64,000 nucleotides of DNA from NCBI RefSeq assembly GCF_000471905.2, contig NW_006499728.1, forward strand, positions 3,561,550 to 3,625,549, in the 5' to 3' direction. A model generated the notes under the pieces. The model searched no databases and was not told where the DNA came from. It saw nothing but the letters and a program-made list of their open reading frames with translations. Within the stretch, counting starts at the first letter, position 1, and each line of letters begins with the position of its first letter. Source of the DNA: Amborella trichopoda. Lineage: Eukaryota; Streptophyta; Magnoliopsida; Amborellales; Amborellaceae. Both the position numbers and the translations under genes were made by a program. Positions 12,164-24,212 of this stretch are shown in pieces.

Positions 12164-12455
12164 GAGAAACAAAGCTTGCTGTGTTTTTCCATTTGAACTT
12201 CAGTGGGTGATCAAATTTTGTTTCTTGTTATTCAGCATTGACTGTGCAGGGCTTTTCAGCATACACCATGCCATGTGTTGATGTAGGTCATTGTTGAGAA
12301 AAGGAGTGAGAGAGAGAGAAACAAAGCTTGCTGTGTTCTGCCATTTGAACTTCAGTGGGTGATCAAATTTTGTTTCTTCTTATTCAGCATTGACTGTGCA
12401 GGGCTTTTCAGCGTACACCATGCCATGTGTGTTGATGTCGGTCATTGTTGAGAAA

Positions 12456-12490
<35 letters not shown>
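12164..12490. repeat. 152-bp tandem duplication ending in a GA tract, 3' of the AT-hook gene
   Basis: Copies start at 12164 and 12316 (gagaaacaaagcttgctgtg) and differ at only a few bases, including an extended GA run at the end of the second (12458-12490). The phrase gcatacaccatg inside copy 1 is the reverse complement of catggtgtatgc at 12131-12142. Confidence 0.85.
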
Positions 12491-12496
<6 letters not shown>

Positions 12497-12736
12497 TTCC
12501 TGATTGTTATATGGTTTGAATTTTACCTTCCTAATTCTAATTCTCTAAGCACAATTACTGACGTTTTGTAATTGAATTGCAAGTCCACATGTTGTATTTA
12601 GTTTGAATTCTACCTTTGAATTTCTGGTTTTTGACCACAAATGGTGATATTTCAATATTGAACTGTCATTTATCTAAATTGTTCTAACAAATACTTTCTA
12701 GAGAGAGAGAGAGAGAGTGCCTGTGCCCGTATGATT

Positions 12737-12857
12737 GTTGTAGAGGCCTCTACTCGAGGGGGTGCTCTCGGTCAGGTGAATATCTCTTATTCCAGTCTCT
12801 ATCAGTGGTGGTATACAGTCGTCTTGCGCACCAATGAAGATCTTTATACTGGAGCTC
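12737..12857 (+). pseudogene. psaB: Nuclear plastid DNA: psaB fragment (about 40 codons)
   Basis: Reads in one frame [18 protein letters not shown] and then [20 protein letters not shown]. This matches a hallmark stretch of the plastid photosystem I protein PsaB ([24 protein letters not shown]) that I recognise with confidence. Several substitutions are present and similarity stops abruptly after the GGAGCT at 12851-12856, where the sequence becomes unrelated. The frame happens to stay open for another 40 codons, but that part is not PsaB. Inference: an old, short plastid-to-nucleus transfer, non-functional. It lies next to a GA repeat (12702-12718). Confidence 0.85.
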
Positions 12858-12976
12858 GTTGGATTCAATTGGCCAACGAGGCACAAGGCTTAATCAATTG
12901 GCCTCAACATGGTCTAGCTTCATCAAGCCAAGCCGTTCTCACTCCTAAGCGGCCAATAAAAGCCCAAACGAAGTGA

Positions 12977-15118
12977 ATATGGTACCCAAAACGATAGATA
13001 TGTAAAAGCAGGTCCGATTACGCCGTTATTGTTAGAATTTTACCTTGCATATTCTAATTATCTACTATTTCAATGTCGAAATTTTGTTATGAGAGATCTT
13101 TAATCTGATGCCTAGTTTTGAACTCTTAACATTCCGTGCTGGAGTAAACCAAATTCACATGGAAGTCAAATGCTTACCCTGGTGTTTTATATGTATCTAT
13201 GAAAATTCAGATTATGGATTGCCCTTTCTTTGTTCACATGGTATTTACAACATCCAGGCCTAAGGTCTCATTGTTATGACTCTCAAAATGAAGGAGCTTA
13301 TTACAAAGAAGTTACAATGTGAAGTTTGTTGTTAGATTTATCTTTTCTCATTGGAGCTTCAGGCCCTTCTCCTTTCAAGGTTATCCTCTGTTTGCTATGG
13401 GTATGTTGTCCATTTTCTTATATTCTATTTGCAATACTCCGAGCATTTCTTCAATTATTGTTTTCGATTCTAGTCTTCTTCTTTCATGGTTCTTTACACC
13501 TACTGCATCATCACAAATTTAATAACGAATGACAATGTTGACCAATAAGAAAATTTTCTTTAGATCTTTTCGAATTTGATTAATGAGAAATGCAAAGCCG
13601 ATGAGCTACAATTACCCCATGCACTAGGAAATGTATTTCTCTATTGCATCACTTTCTCCCTGTAAAGTAGTACTTGTTTTTGCATTGAGAAAGAAAAAAA
13701 TAATATTTGTTGATACGGTCCTACTCATCAGAAAGGGAAAAAGAGAAGTTATATGTCCTCCTGTGGTACTCCTCATAATCATGGTCTGTTAAGTATGAGT
13801 GATAACCTATCAATGCATTTTGGCATGAGCTTATATACGAGCCGATGTATAATACTGTTGTTCTATGTTTATATGCTATCGTACTAATATAGAATATAAT
13901 TGTAGCAGTAGAAGATATCTGATCAATCAATGCATACAACTTTGTTGTAAAAAATTATATGTATATATGTGTGTGTATATATAGTTATGATTTGAATATT
14001 TATATTTTAATTTCATAAATGTACAATGCTTACATGGTCATGCATATTATCAAGAAAAACTTGTGCACTATGTGTATATCAATGTAGTGTAAAAGCACCT
14101 ACCCAAAAAAAAATGTAGTGTAAAAGCTGAGGCATTTGATGGTGTGTAATAGTACCTTTTATTTATGTATAGTGCGGGTTACAGTTCTGTTATGATCATA
14201 AAAAGGTTACATTTCTGTTGTGCTCTGAGTTTATTGGTCTGTCAATATCTTAGTGCTTGAGTGTTCTGTAATTTTATTGAATTAAGACCACCCTTGGTAG
14301 AAGCTCAAAAGGCTAACTCCTCTACATGATCGGAAAACATACATGAAATTATGTCTTCACTAAGGCCGCACCTTAAACTTCACCTTTTTGATGGACTGAG
14401 GACCCAGAACCTCAGCAAAAGCAAAACACCTACAAGTCCATTTCTACCCCAAGATAATGGATTTGAAGCTCCTAAGCTGCTGTAAATCTGATCAGTCTAG
14501 CATCCTTTAAAATGGACAGCATATATCTGGTTACTGCATGGCAGTCAAGATGGAGCATTTTTAGGGCTCCAAATCCATCTTTTACAAGTTGATCCTGAGA
14601 GGGAATGATGGTTTTGTAGATTTTTGGATCCTCATCTGTCTAGAGTAATGTTGAGGGTGGACCTTTGAGCAATGGAGTGAAAGCACAGTTTCTTTATGAA
14701 GGCATCCAAAGAATAACTCCTCTATCATTCTGAGAACGAATAATTCAACCCATTAGCGAGTACTAGCCCAAGCAATGCTCATGTCGATAATTTTTTTTTG
14801 TAATCAATAACTAATGTCGAAGCTGGCTGTGTTTAAAAAACTCAGAAAGTGCATTTCAGACTCACATGAGTCACTCAGAATTGGCACCCTGCCGATTCCG
14901 GATGACTTTGCCAAGCCCTGGCTGATTCTATTTGGTTCTTTTTGAGAACCAATAGTTCTAGCCCAAGTCTTGACCAAGTTTTGACTGGTCAGACTCGGTA
15001 ATCAGTGTGCCAACTCATACCTGCCCAGCCCGAGTTTCATACGTGTTTCCATGTTTCTAAGCACTAAGAATCACTATTCAAACACAAGTTGTACATCATT
15101 AATATAATTAGAAATAGC
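12977..15118. other. Gene-free stretch
   Basis: AT-rich sequence with no convincing coding potential. Two overlapping open frames at 13319-13532 are short, hydrophobic and lack codon character. A GT/TA run lies at 13960-13985. Confidence 0.45.
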
Positions 15119-15493
15119 AAGGTTACTGTATGGCCGAGGGTTTTTGAAGAAAAGTAAAGTCGCACCTCAAATCACACCAGACATTGCAGTTCCGGCATCA
15201 AGAAGCCCTCAAATTGATCATCTTGACCTCTACAATTATGGATCCAAAAAGAAAAACGGAATCCAAGCCCTGAAGATAATATATCTTGCAACACATTATC
15301 TGAACTGTCCATTTTCAAGTGTTCACATATCCACAAGTCCTGCAGTATTTTTAGATATTCAAATTTCTTAATCAAGGGCAAAGATAAATTTTCAGGCCAA
15401 TGTAGGGTTTCACACCGAAACTACATTTTGTTTTAACGTTTCGAGGTGTGGCTTTACTTTTTTCGTAAGGCCTAGGCATTATGTAAACCTCAT
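15119..15493. mobile_element. MITE family A copy
   Basis: Contains the family core (ttgatcatcttgacctctac), the left sub-terminal motif gtcgcacctcaaatcac and the right sub-terminal cgaggtgtggctttactttt followed by aggcattatgtaaacctc. Target duplication not identified. Confidence 0.65.
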
Positions 15494-16899
15494 CCATGGA
15501 AATATACCCAACCACAAACTCAATGCAAGGAAAAATAGATAAGAGGGTGTTTAATGACAAATAATAGAGAAGCATTCTTCGCATCTAGAAGGCCTACCAT
15601 GATTTTGTTCTCAAACTTTAATCAGAGAGTCACTGAGTACGATCAAGCCCCCTATACGTGCAGTGTGTATTTATTTGTTTGGTGGTGACCATGATTGCCT
15701 GTTTCATGGCCTAATGACGGCCTTAATGTTGTCGATTATTTCAACTTCCATACTCCACATTCTAATCCGCAACTTTTGAGTATTGAACTGGAAAGTAGTT
15801 TGAACAGCAAATCTGTCAATCCAAATATTTCTTTAATTTTTTTCAATAAACCAAGAAGTAGTTTGTAGTGAATTCTATATGTCCATAGATTCCATGCTTA
15901 GTGATTTTACTAGTTTTTTGCTGGTTTATTTTCCCATAGAATTTTTGTGCTGAGCGATATTCAAAGCACGTTGTGGGATTTTATGTTACCGTCTTAAGTT
16001 TCCCATATAATTATCTAAGGGTAGAAAATTAAAATAGGAATGCATAAAAAATTTATAAAATTTATAAATGGAAATGGTGTTTTTTTTTTCCATCCCTGTT
16101 CAGGACATATATATCTTTAATAATTCTTTCTCCACTGATTTTTATTTGTCAGTTGCATGATATTCAAGAGAAGAGGGTTAAGAAACTATCATATTATTTA
16201 GAATCATTAATCTATAATATGTAGTTTGTTTTATATATTCAGTCTATTGCTGCTCGTTTATCACAGACTCCTGGTGAAAATGATATATTTATCTATCATC
16301 TATCACAGATTCATCTATGATTATCACTTGCATGTGGAAGATACAGGTACCAGTGATAAAAATAATTTTTTGGTTTGGGCAAGTCAAGAAGAAAAGCTTG
16401 ATGTTGGTAACTCATAAATTAACTGAATTTCAATAATTGAAGAAATAAAGAACAAAATTGTTGCTATGAAGCTCCCAAGCTCAAGATATAGTGATGTTAT
16501 AGTCCACATCAGTCTCAATGGAGCTCACTATGGTCAATGAGTGCTATTAATTTGGATGATAGTTTACTTGCCATGAAATAGCTATCCAACAAAATGTTTG
16601 ACTGATTAGACTACCAACTTAGCTGGCTATGGGATTTGGGTGAGGGAGTTGATTGGTGAATAGTATCAACTGCCAAAAAGTTTTTGCCTTTTCCTGCATT
16701 TAAAATTGTATGTAGTTGATTGGGATCACAGTGAGCTATGGTTAGGGGAAATCCATTGGGTGGTCGAGATTTTACCTGCTGTTCCTTGACATTATGGCTT
16801 GTTGGTGCTGCATCATTGTGTTTTAGCTCCTAAGAGGCATCTTTGGAGTCACAAGGCTTGAGAGGTACGTTGCTAGGTTTTGGCCTATTGTAAGGGAAG

Positions 16900-17006
16900 G
16901 ATGAACCTTGGAAGAAATACTCTTAGTCAAGGTAATGTTTCAATTTCATCTCTCTCTCTCTCTGAACCTTGGAAGAAGTACTATTAGTGAAGGTAATGTT
17001 TCAATT

Positions 17007-17044
<38 letters not shown>
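16900..17044. repeat. 61-bp tandem duplication with CT tract
   Basis: gaaccttggaagaaatactc ... ggtaatgtttcaatttcatc occurs at 16903 and 16964, each followed by a CT run (short, then 17010-17044). Confidence 0.85.
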
Positions 17045-17047
<3 letters not shown>

Positions 17048-17626
17048 CTGCCATTTGCCATTATGAGAATGGAATCAAGGTTGTCCTTAGTGGATGGATC
17101 CATGGCCAGAAATGAACAGAAGGGTATCCTTACTCACTGTGATGTTTTTTTCTCCTTTTCATCATTGTTTCTTGAAAATCCAAAACGCATACAATCATGT
17201 AGCCGTGGAACCTGCGTCTTCATGGGGCCCTTTTCTCCATTAAGAGATGGGTGTGAATAATCTGATCCCTCGCCATGACCCCCTATTCATGTCTCCCTAA
17301 GAAACCGCTCATAAGGGGACAATTGTGCTCGTAGCATCTGTATGCTGTCCTGGAAATTGGTCCCCCCCTCCTCTCTCTCTCTCTCATGTTGTTTGATATG
17401 AAAGTTATTTATGAAGAGATCCTTGCAGCGAGGCCAAGCTTATCATGAAGAATGAAGCACCACTTGTAGCAATGGATATATGTAACTTGGACTGCTTTAG
17501 CTCAGTAACTTTAGCTGGCTTCTCTCTCTCTGGATCGATATGTGTGGGTGAGTTGGTGGGTGTTTTTCCTTTTCTTTTTGCCTTTTTTATTTGTGTGACC
17601 GGGTACAACTATATAATAGTCTAAGG

Positions 17627-17840
17627 GCCATACCTAGGTGCTGGTCCTGCTTAAGTAGGGTCCCAAGAGGAGGAGGAAGAGGAAGGGAGGGGGGGGGGGG
17701 GGGGGGTTGGGGGTGAGTTGGAAACGATCCTAATTTTTGGCTTATTCATAAAGTGGCTGTTCCCAGGATTCGAACTCGCATTGTTACGCTGGCTACCCGA
17801 GCCTTTCACTATCACACCAAGCCCCTGCGACCATATGGTA
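17627..17840 (-). mobile_element. tRNA-derived SINE (Au-like), minus strand
   Basis: On the minus strand a tRNA-related head contains an A-box-like ggtcgcaggggcttggtg and, about 45 bases on, a B box gagttcgaatcctggg. After a spacer with a C-run, the 3' part reads cttgggaccctacttaagca then ggaccagcacctaggta, resembling the 3' region of Au SINEs as I remember it. The C-run (plus-strand G run at 17690-17706) interrupts the body and may be mis-assembled. Confidence 0.6.
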
Positions 17841-18236
17841 GTCTACTGCAGCCAAATACCTATAAGGAAAGGTTGTTTGGATATTTGGATATTGGAAAAC
17901 CCTCCAACTGAGTATCTTGATTATGGATATGCAAATAAATATGTATTTTGAGCCTAAAAATAATGCTTCTTGTCTACATAATACATGTGTATCATCCTCT
18001 TATAAGATGAGAGAGAGAGTAACCTTTACAGGATGAACATTACAGTATGAACATTCGCTTCTTGCTCAGCTTACTTCTATAGAGCTACTGATCTATTTAG
18101 ATCTCCCTGTATATAAAGCTGCCATGGGCAGGATTGCAAATCCTTTTCAATGGATCAGACTTGTGAAGATATACTTTTTATTGGAAACACCGAGCCATCC
18201 ATTTAGATGGTAATCATGTTATGTCTTATATAATAT

Positions 18237-18750
18237 GAGAAAGGTTTCTATACTTCTCCTACAGTGCAGAAGATCTATGCTTCTTCTACCCTCCAGCCGT
18301 TCAATTTTGATCAAGAGAGCCACTCACCATTTGATTTTAGATCCGACGTCTAAAGTATTTTATTTTTAGTTTTTTTTTTATACAAATTGTATGAATATGA
18401 AATTTGGTACGTGTCATATTCTCATTGGGGCGTACTTATAAAAATAAAAAAAAAAATAATTTTTCGATAAAATATAATAATCAAAATACCCCTTGAAATT
18501 TTTACGGGTATTTTGGTGATTTTTTATTGAAAATATTTTTTTTAATATTTTTCGTTAGTGCTAGTTTAATAGAGGATTGGATGTCCAAAATTTGGTATCA
18601 AAATAATTTATAAAAAAAAATTAAAAATAAAATAGTATAGAGACGTGATACTGTGATTGGGGCAATCTTGGCCCTCCATCCAGAATGATCGATTGGATAA
18701 AGGGAAGTATATAAGTTTTATGTTGTAGGGGAAGCATAGAAAGCTTGCCC
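18237..18750. mobile_element. MITE family B copy
   Basis: 514 bp, same ends (gagaaaggtttctatacttc / gaagcatagaaagcttgccc) and the same central fold-back. Flanks atataatat (18228-18236) and aaataatat (18751-18759) match at 8 of 9. Confidence 0.82.
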
Positions 18751-19022
18751 AAATAATATATGGACAAGGCTTTTATGAGTTGTCCGAGTCTTCTGTTTAT
18801 GAGTCAATGGATTTTGGATCAAAAAATTTTTAGTTGACAATCTTATCACAGTGAACATGAATACAAAATTCAATTTTAAAAATAAAAAAAATATTATTTT
18901 TGATGTATTTTGGTAGATCATTGATTCGTAGGTTTTGGTGGGAACACAACCTTTTTACATCCATCTACACGATGGTTGTTAGGTGCATCAAGGAATGCAC
19001 ATGTAGAATTGCATCTCCCCCG

Positions 19023-19087
19023 TATATATATATATATATATATATANNNNNNNNNNNNNNNNNNNNAATATATATATATATATATAT
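19023..19087. repeat. (TA)n microsatellite containing a 20-base gap
   Basis: TA repeats lie on both sides of 20 N (19047-19066). The gap therefore most likely marks a repeat of unresolved length. Confidence 0.9.
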
Positions 19088-19102
19088 TGTAGTTCTATTT
19101 TA

Positions 19103-19453
19103 AGGTGAGGTTTATATAAGTTGTCAACCTTGTATTGTTAAAGGCGCACCTAAAATTTATATCAAAAGGTGCAGTTTTGGAAAGAAAAATTTTATTGTTG
19201 TTTATAGTTATAAAATTTAAAGCTCAAAAAATGATACAGATGGGGTATATCTATAAACAATTAAAAAATTTAAAAATGGATGATCTAAATAATACGTTGC
19301 ACAATGCACCACTTTCATTATTTGAAGTTTTTTTTTTTTTTTTTTTCTGTCTTGAAATGATCAGTTTGAAGTTCTTTTTAGCATGTGAACAACTTTTTTC
19401 CATTGGTTTTTGAGGTGCGCCTTACTTCATCAAGGCCTTACATAAACTTTTTC
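19103..19453. mobile_element. MITE family A copy, slightly shortened
   Basis: About 351 bp. Left aggtgaggtttatataagtt, right gaggtgcgccttacttcatc ... cttacataaactttttc. The flanks tctatttta and tttatgtta agree at 7 of 9 bases. It begins directly after the TA repeat that holds the 20-base gap. Confidence 0.65.
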
Positions 19454-19844
19454 TTTATGTTATAAGATGGTCCCAGGAGGTCAATTAGCAGTTTTGTAAC
19501 AATGCAGAAGTACTTCAACTCTTTTTGCTATAATAAGAAAGGATTTAAGTACTTATTTTTGTACCATCTTATTGACTGTGCCATTTCTGCTACTGTGAGA
19601 TATAGGGTTTCAAAATGCATCAAGCAAGTGGTCTCTTACTGCTAATATGTTGCTTATGGGATGTTGGTTGGATTCGATGTTTTGGGAGTTGTTAGTGGCT
19701 AGCCATTCCACACCTAATTCATGCACATTTCCAAGTACATGCACTCGGAATGCAGTGCCTTCCACACACACACAGGAGGAAAATTGAAAATGGTGCAAAT
19801 ATTTTGTGATGGACAATGGTTTGATAGGGCTCCAGACCTATCAT

Positions 19845-20160
19845 AATAAATAAAGCCTCACCTCATAACTCATTGTGAATTACAATTCAAGTGTTGGAAA
19901 AGTTTTAAATCGATCATCTTGGCTTCAACATTATGATTGCAAAAAGAAATTAGGATTACATGCTATAAAATAATGTATATTATAAGAAATTATCTAGACT
20001 ATCTATTTTTCCCTAAAACTAAGAATTCATTCATCCACAAGGTCGATACTTTTTTTTTAGTTTCAAATTTTATCATCAGTGTTGAAAATTAATTTTAAGG
20101 CCATCATGGATACTTCCCATGCCGAAAGTGCATAAGCAATAATATTTTGAGGTAAGTTTA
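19845..20160. mobile_element. MITE family A copy, incomplete
   Basis: Contains cctcacctcataactcattg, the core tcgatcatcttggcttcaac and the segment ttatctagactatctatttt; the right terminus is degraded. Confidence 0.55.
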
Positions 20161-20419
20161 TTGGGGATGAGAATATTAGGGGAAAGAGATTAGCATACTT
20201 CCCCCACGGATGATTAGGAAAGGGATTTACCTTTTTATTCTTCTTTTTTTTTTCTGGTCTCTTTAGAAAGAAAAGGGAATATCTCTAGCAAAAAGATCTT
20301 ATGCTCTTATGGGAGGATACAGTCTATTTACTCCATCAGTTTACCCAATCAAATAATAATTTTAAAACCCCTATTTTGGGGAAGTAACCTTTTCAGCCCA
20401 TAGACTAACCTCAGTGATA

Positions 20420-20720
20420 AATTTTTTGAATTGAACAGTCTATGCACTTGAAAAAAATAACGATAGTTTCTATGAGTCCATGTAGAAATGAGTCATTTTT
20501 AAGATGGATTTTTTTACCCAATTTTTAAGGGCATGTAATCTATAACATGGAGATCATGAATATGAAAAAATAAATAAATTTTAAAAAATAAAATAAATAA
20601 ATTTATGAAGAAAACATTTGGACCGTTAGTTTCAATTGTGTTTAGATGGACTACCCATTTGCATGCATCTTTAATATGGATGATTTATAATGCAAAGGAA
20701 CAAATGTAGAAATGTGTGAT
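20420..20720. mobile_element. Repeat family E copy
   Basis: Contains tccatgtagaaatgagtcat, gggcatgtaatctataacat, a block of aataaataaa units, and catgcatctttaatatggat. It directly abuts half a family A element at 20790. Confidence 0.55.
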
Positions 20721-20789
20721 GCGATGCATAAAACAATTTTGCAAAAAATAATATTTCAAGATCGAACAGAGGCCGTCCAATTTTTAAAG

Positions 20790-20970
20790 GGAAGGATCTA
20801 AGTATTAGAAAACTTAAAATTCAAATTTTTTTTTCATATTCATACATCTTGATGTTGAGATGATCAATTAGAGGGTTTTTAACATTAAAATGACCTTTTC
20901 GGATGGATTTTTGAGATGCATCTTCAATTCTACATTTTAATATTGCAACTTTATACAAACTTTTTCCTAT
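20790..20970. mobile_element. MITE family A half element
   Basis: Only the half with catcttgatgttgagatgat, tttttgagatgcatcttcaa and the terminus gcaactttatacaaactttt is recognisable; it abuts a family E element. Confidence 0.55.
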
Positions 20971-21159
20971 CCTAAAAGCTCAGTATTGAAATTTTAAACG
21001 TTTATTTTTAAATTAAAAAAAACCTCATAATTCGCTTCTTTTTTTTCACAGTTTTTCTTGGAAAACCTTATACTCCTCATAATACAAGAATTCCATTGAT
21101 CTTAACAGCTTAAGAAAACTTGGGTTTCTTAGTCATCTTGGTCTTATTATACAACTAAT

Positions 21160-21665
21160 TGTGACATCCCAAGTTGTCCCTATGGTATTTTTTACAATAC
21201 GTGCATACTATTTTTATTTTTTTTATCACTTTAGCCAGGAAGGTTCCAGAGTAGTCTAGGTGGATCATAAGAAGTCTAGAGGGCTTTGAGACTCAACTTG
21301 CAGAAAGTACTAGAAAGGAATGATCTAGAACGATTGGATTGTTCCTAACCATTGGATCGGTGACACTTGTATATAATCTTGATCATCCATTGTAATGCCA
21401 AGTGCTTATATAAGGAGGAGGGCTCCTCATTGGGGAGGCACCTTGGAAAGTTGTAGACATTTGAGTGTTGTAAATACAAAGTTTTTCCTATTTAATTTTG
21501 TGTCCATCTCTATTGAGTGCATGGTGGTTCCTGTTTAGTTGATTGTGCTTGTGTGTGGGTCGTTGGGTAGTACGCACTAATATGATAAGGCTGATTCGTC
21601 CTCAAAAAGGTTGAGAGCACGAGTGCCGCAAGGTCAAGGCGCAGGGCTTCACAAAGGCCGTAACA
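21160..21665 (+). mobile_element. Probable solo LTR, 506 bp
   Basis: Begins TGTGACATCCC and ends GGCCGTAACA, with TG...CA termini that form a short imperfect inverted repeat. TAAT occurs on both sides (21156-21159 and 21666-21669), a 4-bp match where 5 bp is usual. A TATA-like ttatataag at 21416-21424 followed by a C/G-rich leader fits an LTR promoter on the plus strand. No internal retrotransposon sequence adjoins it. Confidence 0.6.
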
Positions 21666-22084
21666 TAATGCTCTAGACTAAAAATCCTTTTGTCCACTTA
21701 ATAACACTATGTTTCAATTACTCTTATGTTGACCTAAACCCACGATTGTTTTTCTCAAGAAAAAAGATCAGATTTTGTCAAACTTTTCAGACATTTAACG
21801 TCTATGCAACTTATGTTATTTCTTTGTTTATCACCAATAGAATGAAAGTTTACCAGAAAAGCTAAAAGGCATACGTTAGTTACTGTCCCTCATTTAACTC
21901 CTGGTGCGAGTCAATAAATAGCTCTGACCAAGTCATAAATATCTCTTTTCTTTATTGCAAAAGTCTTTTCTACTATTAGCAATAAGGGTATGCTGTTAAA
22001 AGTATTTTATGCTGAAATAGTGGGACACTAATATATCAAATTTCAGTTATATAATAGCATATCACGATACTAGGGCCATGCTAG

Positions 22085-22215
22085 GATTTCTACAATATGG
22101 TATGGAGCATTCATATTAAATATGGATGTAAATAGGGGGTCCATCTAAAAAACAATTGTACTTAACGATTTAAATGATTTCTAAACAATTGTATCCAATG
22201 GCTGTTATGAAGATG
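22085..22215. repeat. Partial repeat family E copy
   Basis: Contains gcattcatattaaatatgga tgtaaatagggggtccatct, the same phrase found near 5370 and 20670 in family E. Only about 130 bases. Confidence 0.45.
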
Positions 22216-22865
22216 AGATTGGACCACAACATGTCCAACTGATCTAATGACTCCAATTTAAAAACCGAGTTTAACGGATAATTAGTCAAAAATGAATGTT
22301 GAATCATTTTTTGCTGGTTTGACATGCCAATTTTGACCATCTAAAATGGCCAAAGCCATTTTTTTTGTAACTATTTAATTTGTCAAACTATTATTTTAAA
22401 AATTTTATGTAAAACCATGTCCCACTACTCTTATTAGTAACCAAACCCATTTTGAATGTACCAAACCTCTCCCAATACAGTCACATGTCCCTGATAAGTG
22501 ATAACAGTCGTTATAGTGATTGTAGCCAACAGTTTGAATAGGAAACTTGCAAGTCTTCATTCATTATAACTAGCAATTATTTAATGTTACTTATTGCATA
22601 GCTTGAGTCAATAAGAGCTAATTTATTATTTTCATCATCATAGCTTTTATCCAACTATTTGAGGTTGCATAATTTATCAATTTAATCTTTATATTTCTAA
22701 GTTTTTTAACCACACTTGTTCCCAAAATGCTACAGAGAATATCCTAAAAACTACAAGCTAGAAAACCTTTTTTCCTCTTATAGATGCTAGATTTCTTTAA
22801 TATGATTATAACAGCTTTAAAGTACAAATTTTCAGAGTTGCTTCTTTGATATGGCTATTAAGTAA

Positions 22866-23265
22866 GGGGTGCAGTTTCTACAAGGTGGCAACCTTAAACG
22901 ATCTAATTAAGGTGCACCTCCAAATTTTATCATAACATATAATTTTGTTGTAAAACATTCTTAGGGTTATCTTAAAATATATTTTCATATCTAATTAGAA
23001 ATTTTTAAACTCCAAAAATAGTTAAAATCAAAGAGATATATAAACATATGAAAATCTTGAAAATAGACGACCTAGATAATTTATTGCAAGATGCATTATT
23101 TTTTAGACTCAAACTTTTTATATATATATATATATATATATACATCTTGATGTCGAGATAATCAAATAGAGGATTTCTCAACATTAAAACAACCTTTCCG
23201 ATAGATTTTTGAGGTGCATCTGTAATTCTACATTTGAAGGTCGCAACCTTATATAAACCTTTCCC
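22866..23265. mobile_element. MITE family A, copy with perfect 9-bp duplication
   Basis: 400 bp, ends ggggtgcagtttctacaagg and ccttatataaacctttccc, inverted repeats of the family, core catcttgatgtcgagataatc in reverse orientation. The flanking duplication attaagtaa is identical on both sides (22857-22865, 23266-23274). Nine-base duplications and GGG-type ends point to Mutator-like transposase in trans. A TA run (about 23119-23142) lies inside. Confidence 0.85.
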
Positions 23266-23859
23266 ATTAAGTAATGCAAACAAAGCCTAAAGGCGATGGC
23301 CTCTTCCCTCATGGGTGTTCCCAAAAAGAGAGAACAGACAATAATCGAATGGACTACAGGATACCGTACTCTCTAATGGCATCACTATCCATTGCAACAA
23401 TTGATGGTGGTGGAGAGAGACCATTCATAGGACCCACCAGAACAAGAGAAACAAATAGCCCCTCATCATCGTACATTTTCCTAGACGGTGATGACCCCAA
23501 TGGACTATAATTCTAAGAAGTAATTCATAGATTATATTGTATTTTCCCAATTGGTGTATAATATTCATTGGAAGAGGATTTGCCCTAACATATTTATTTG
23601 TTGAAACGTGATTTGTAGTCATCATCTCATAAATATTGTGGTGTTAGCATGTAGAGAGAGCATCATCTCGGTATAAATTAGGTGGTTTTTCAATAATATC
23701 AAGTTTTTGCTTATTTGGTAGGAAAGGTAAAAGTGGTTTTGCTTCCAAATTACTCTTGTGAGAGAGAGAGAAAGAGGCAATATGATAGACTTTTTAATGC
23801 TATTGGACTTCTCAAGAATAGAAGGTTGCAATATTGTACCAACTTCAAAAATCCAAAGG

Positions 23860-24212
23860 TTGCAATATTGTACAAACTTCAAAAATCCCATGGGAAAGAG
23901 TGTTACGAAATTGGAAAACTTTCCAATTGTTCATCTTAACCTTGAGATGTATGATATAAAGAAGAAAAAAAGAATTCTGAGTCCTAAGAATTATTCATCT
24001 TGAAATAATTTATTTAGACCGTTTATTTTCAAGATTTTGAAGTGTTTGTAATTCTTTCAATCTGAATTTTTTTTGAAATTTTAAATTTCATAATTAAAGT
24101 GAACAAGGAGTTTCGGGCCATGGTACGGTTTCCAACACCAAAATCACATCTACCTACGAAATTTAGAGGTATGCATTGTATAGTATAAGGTGGCATCTTA
24201 TACACACCTCAT
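23860..24212. mobile_element. MITE family A copy, degraded
   Basis: Core aaccttgagatgtatgatat, the following ttatttagaccgtttatttt and right end tataaggtggcatcttatac are recognisable. Just upstream, gcaatattgtaccaacttca aaaatcc is duplicated (about 23827 and 23866). Confidence 0.55.

Noticed and set aside
12731-12976. An 81-codon gene containing the psaB match
   Set aside because: Only the first half is PsaB. The rest shows no similarity and the frame has no gene context; it is a chance extension of a plastid fragment.
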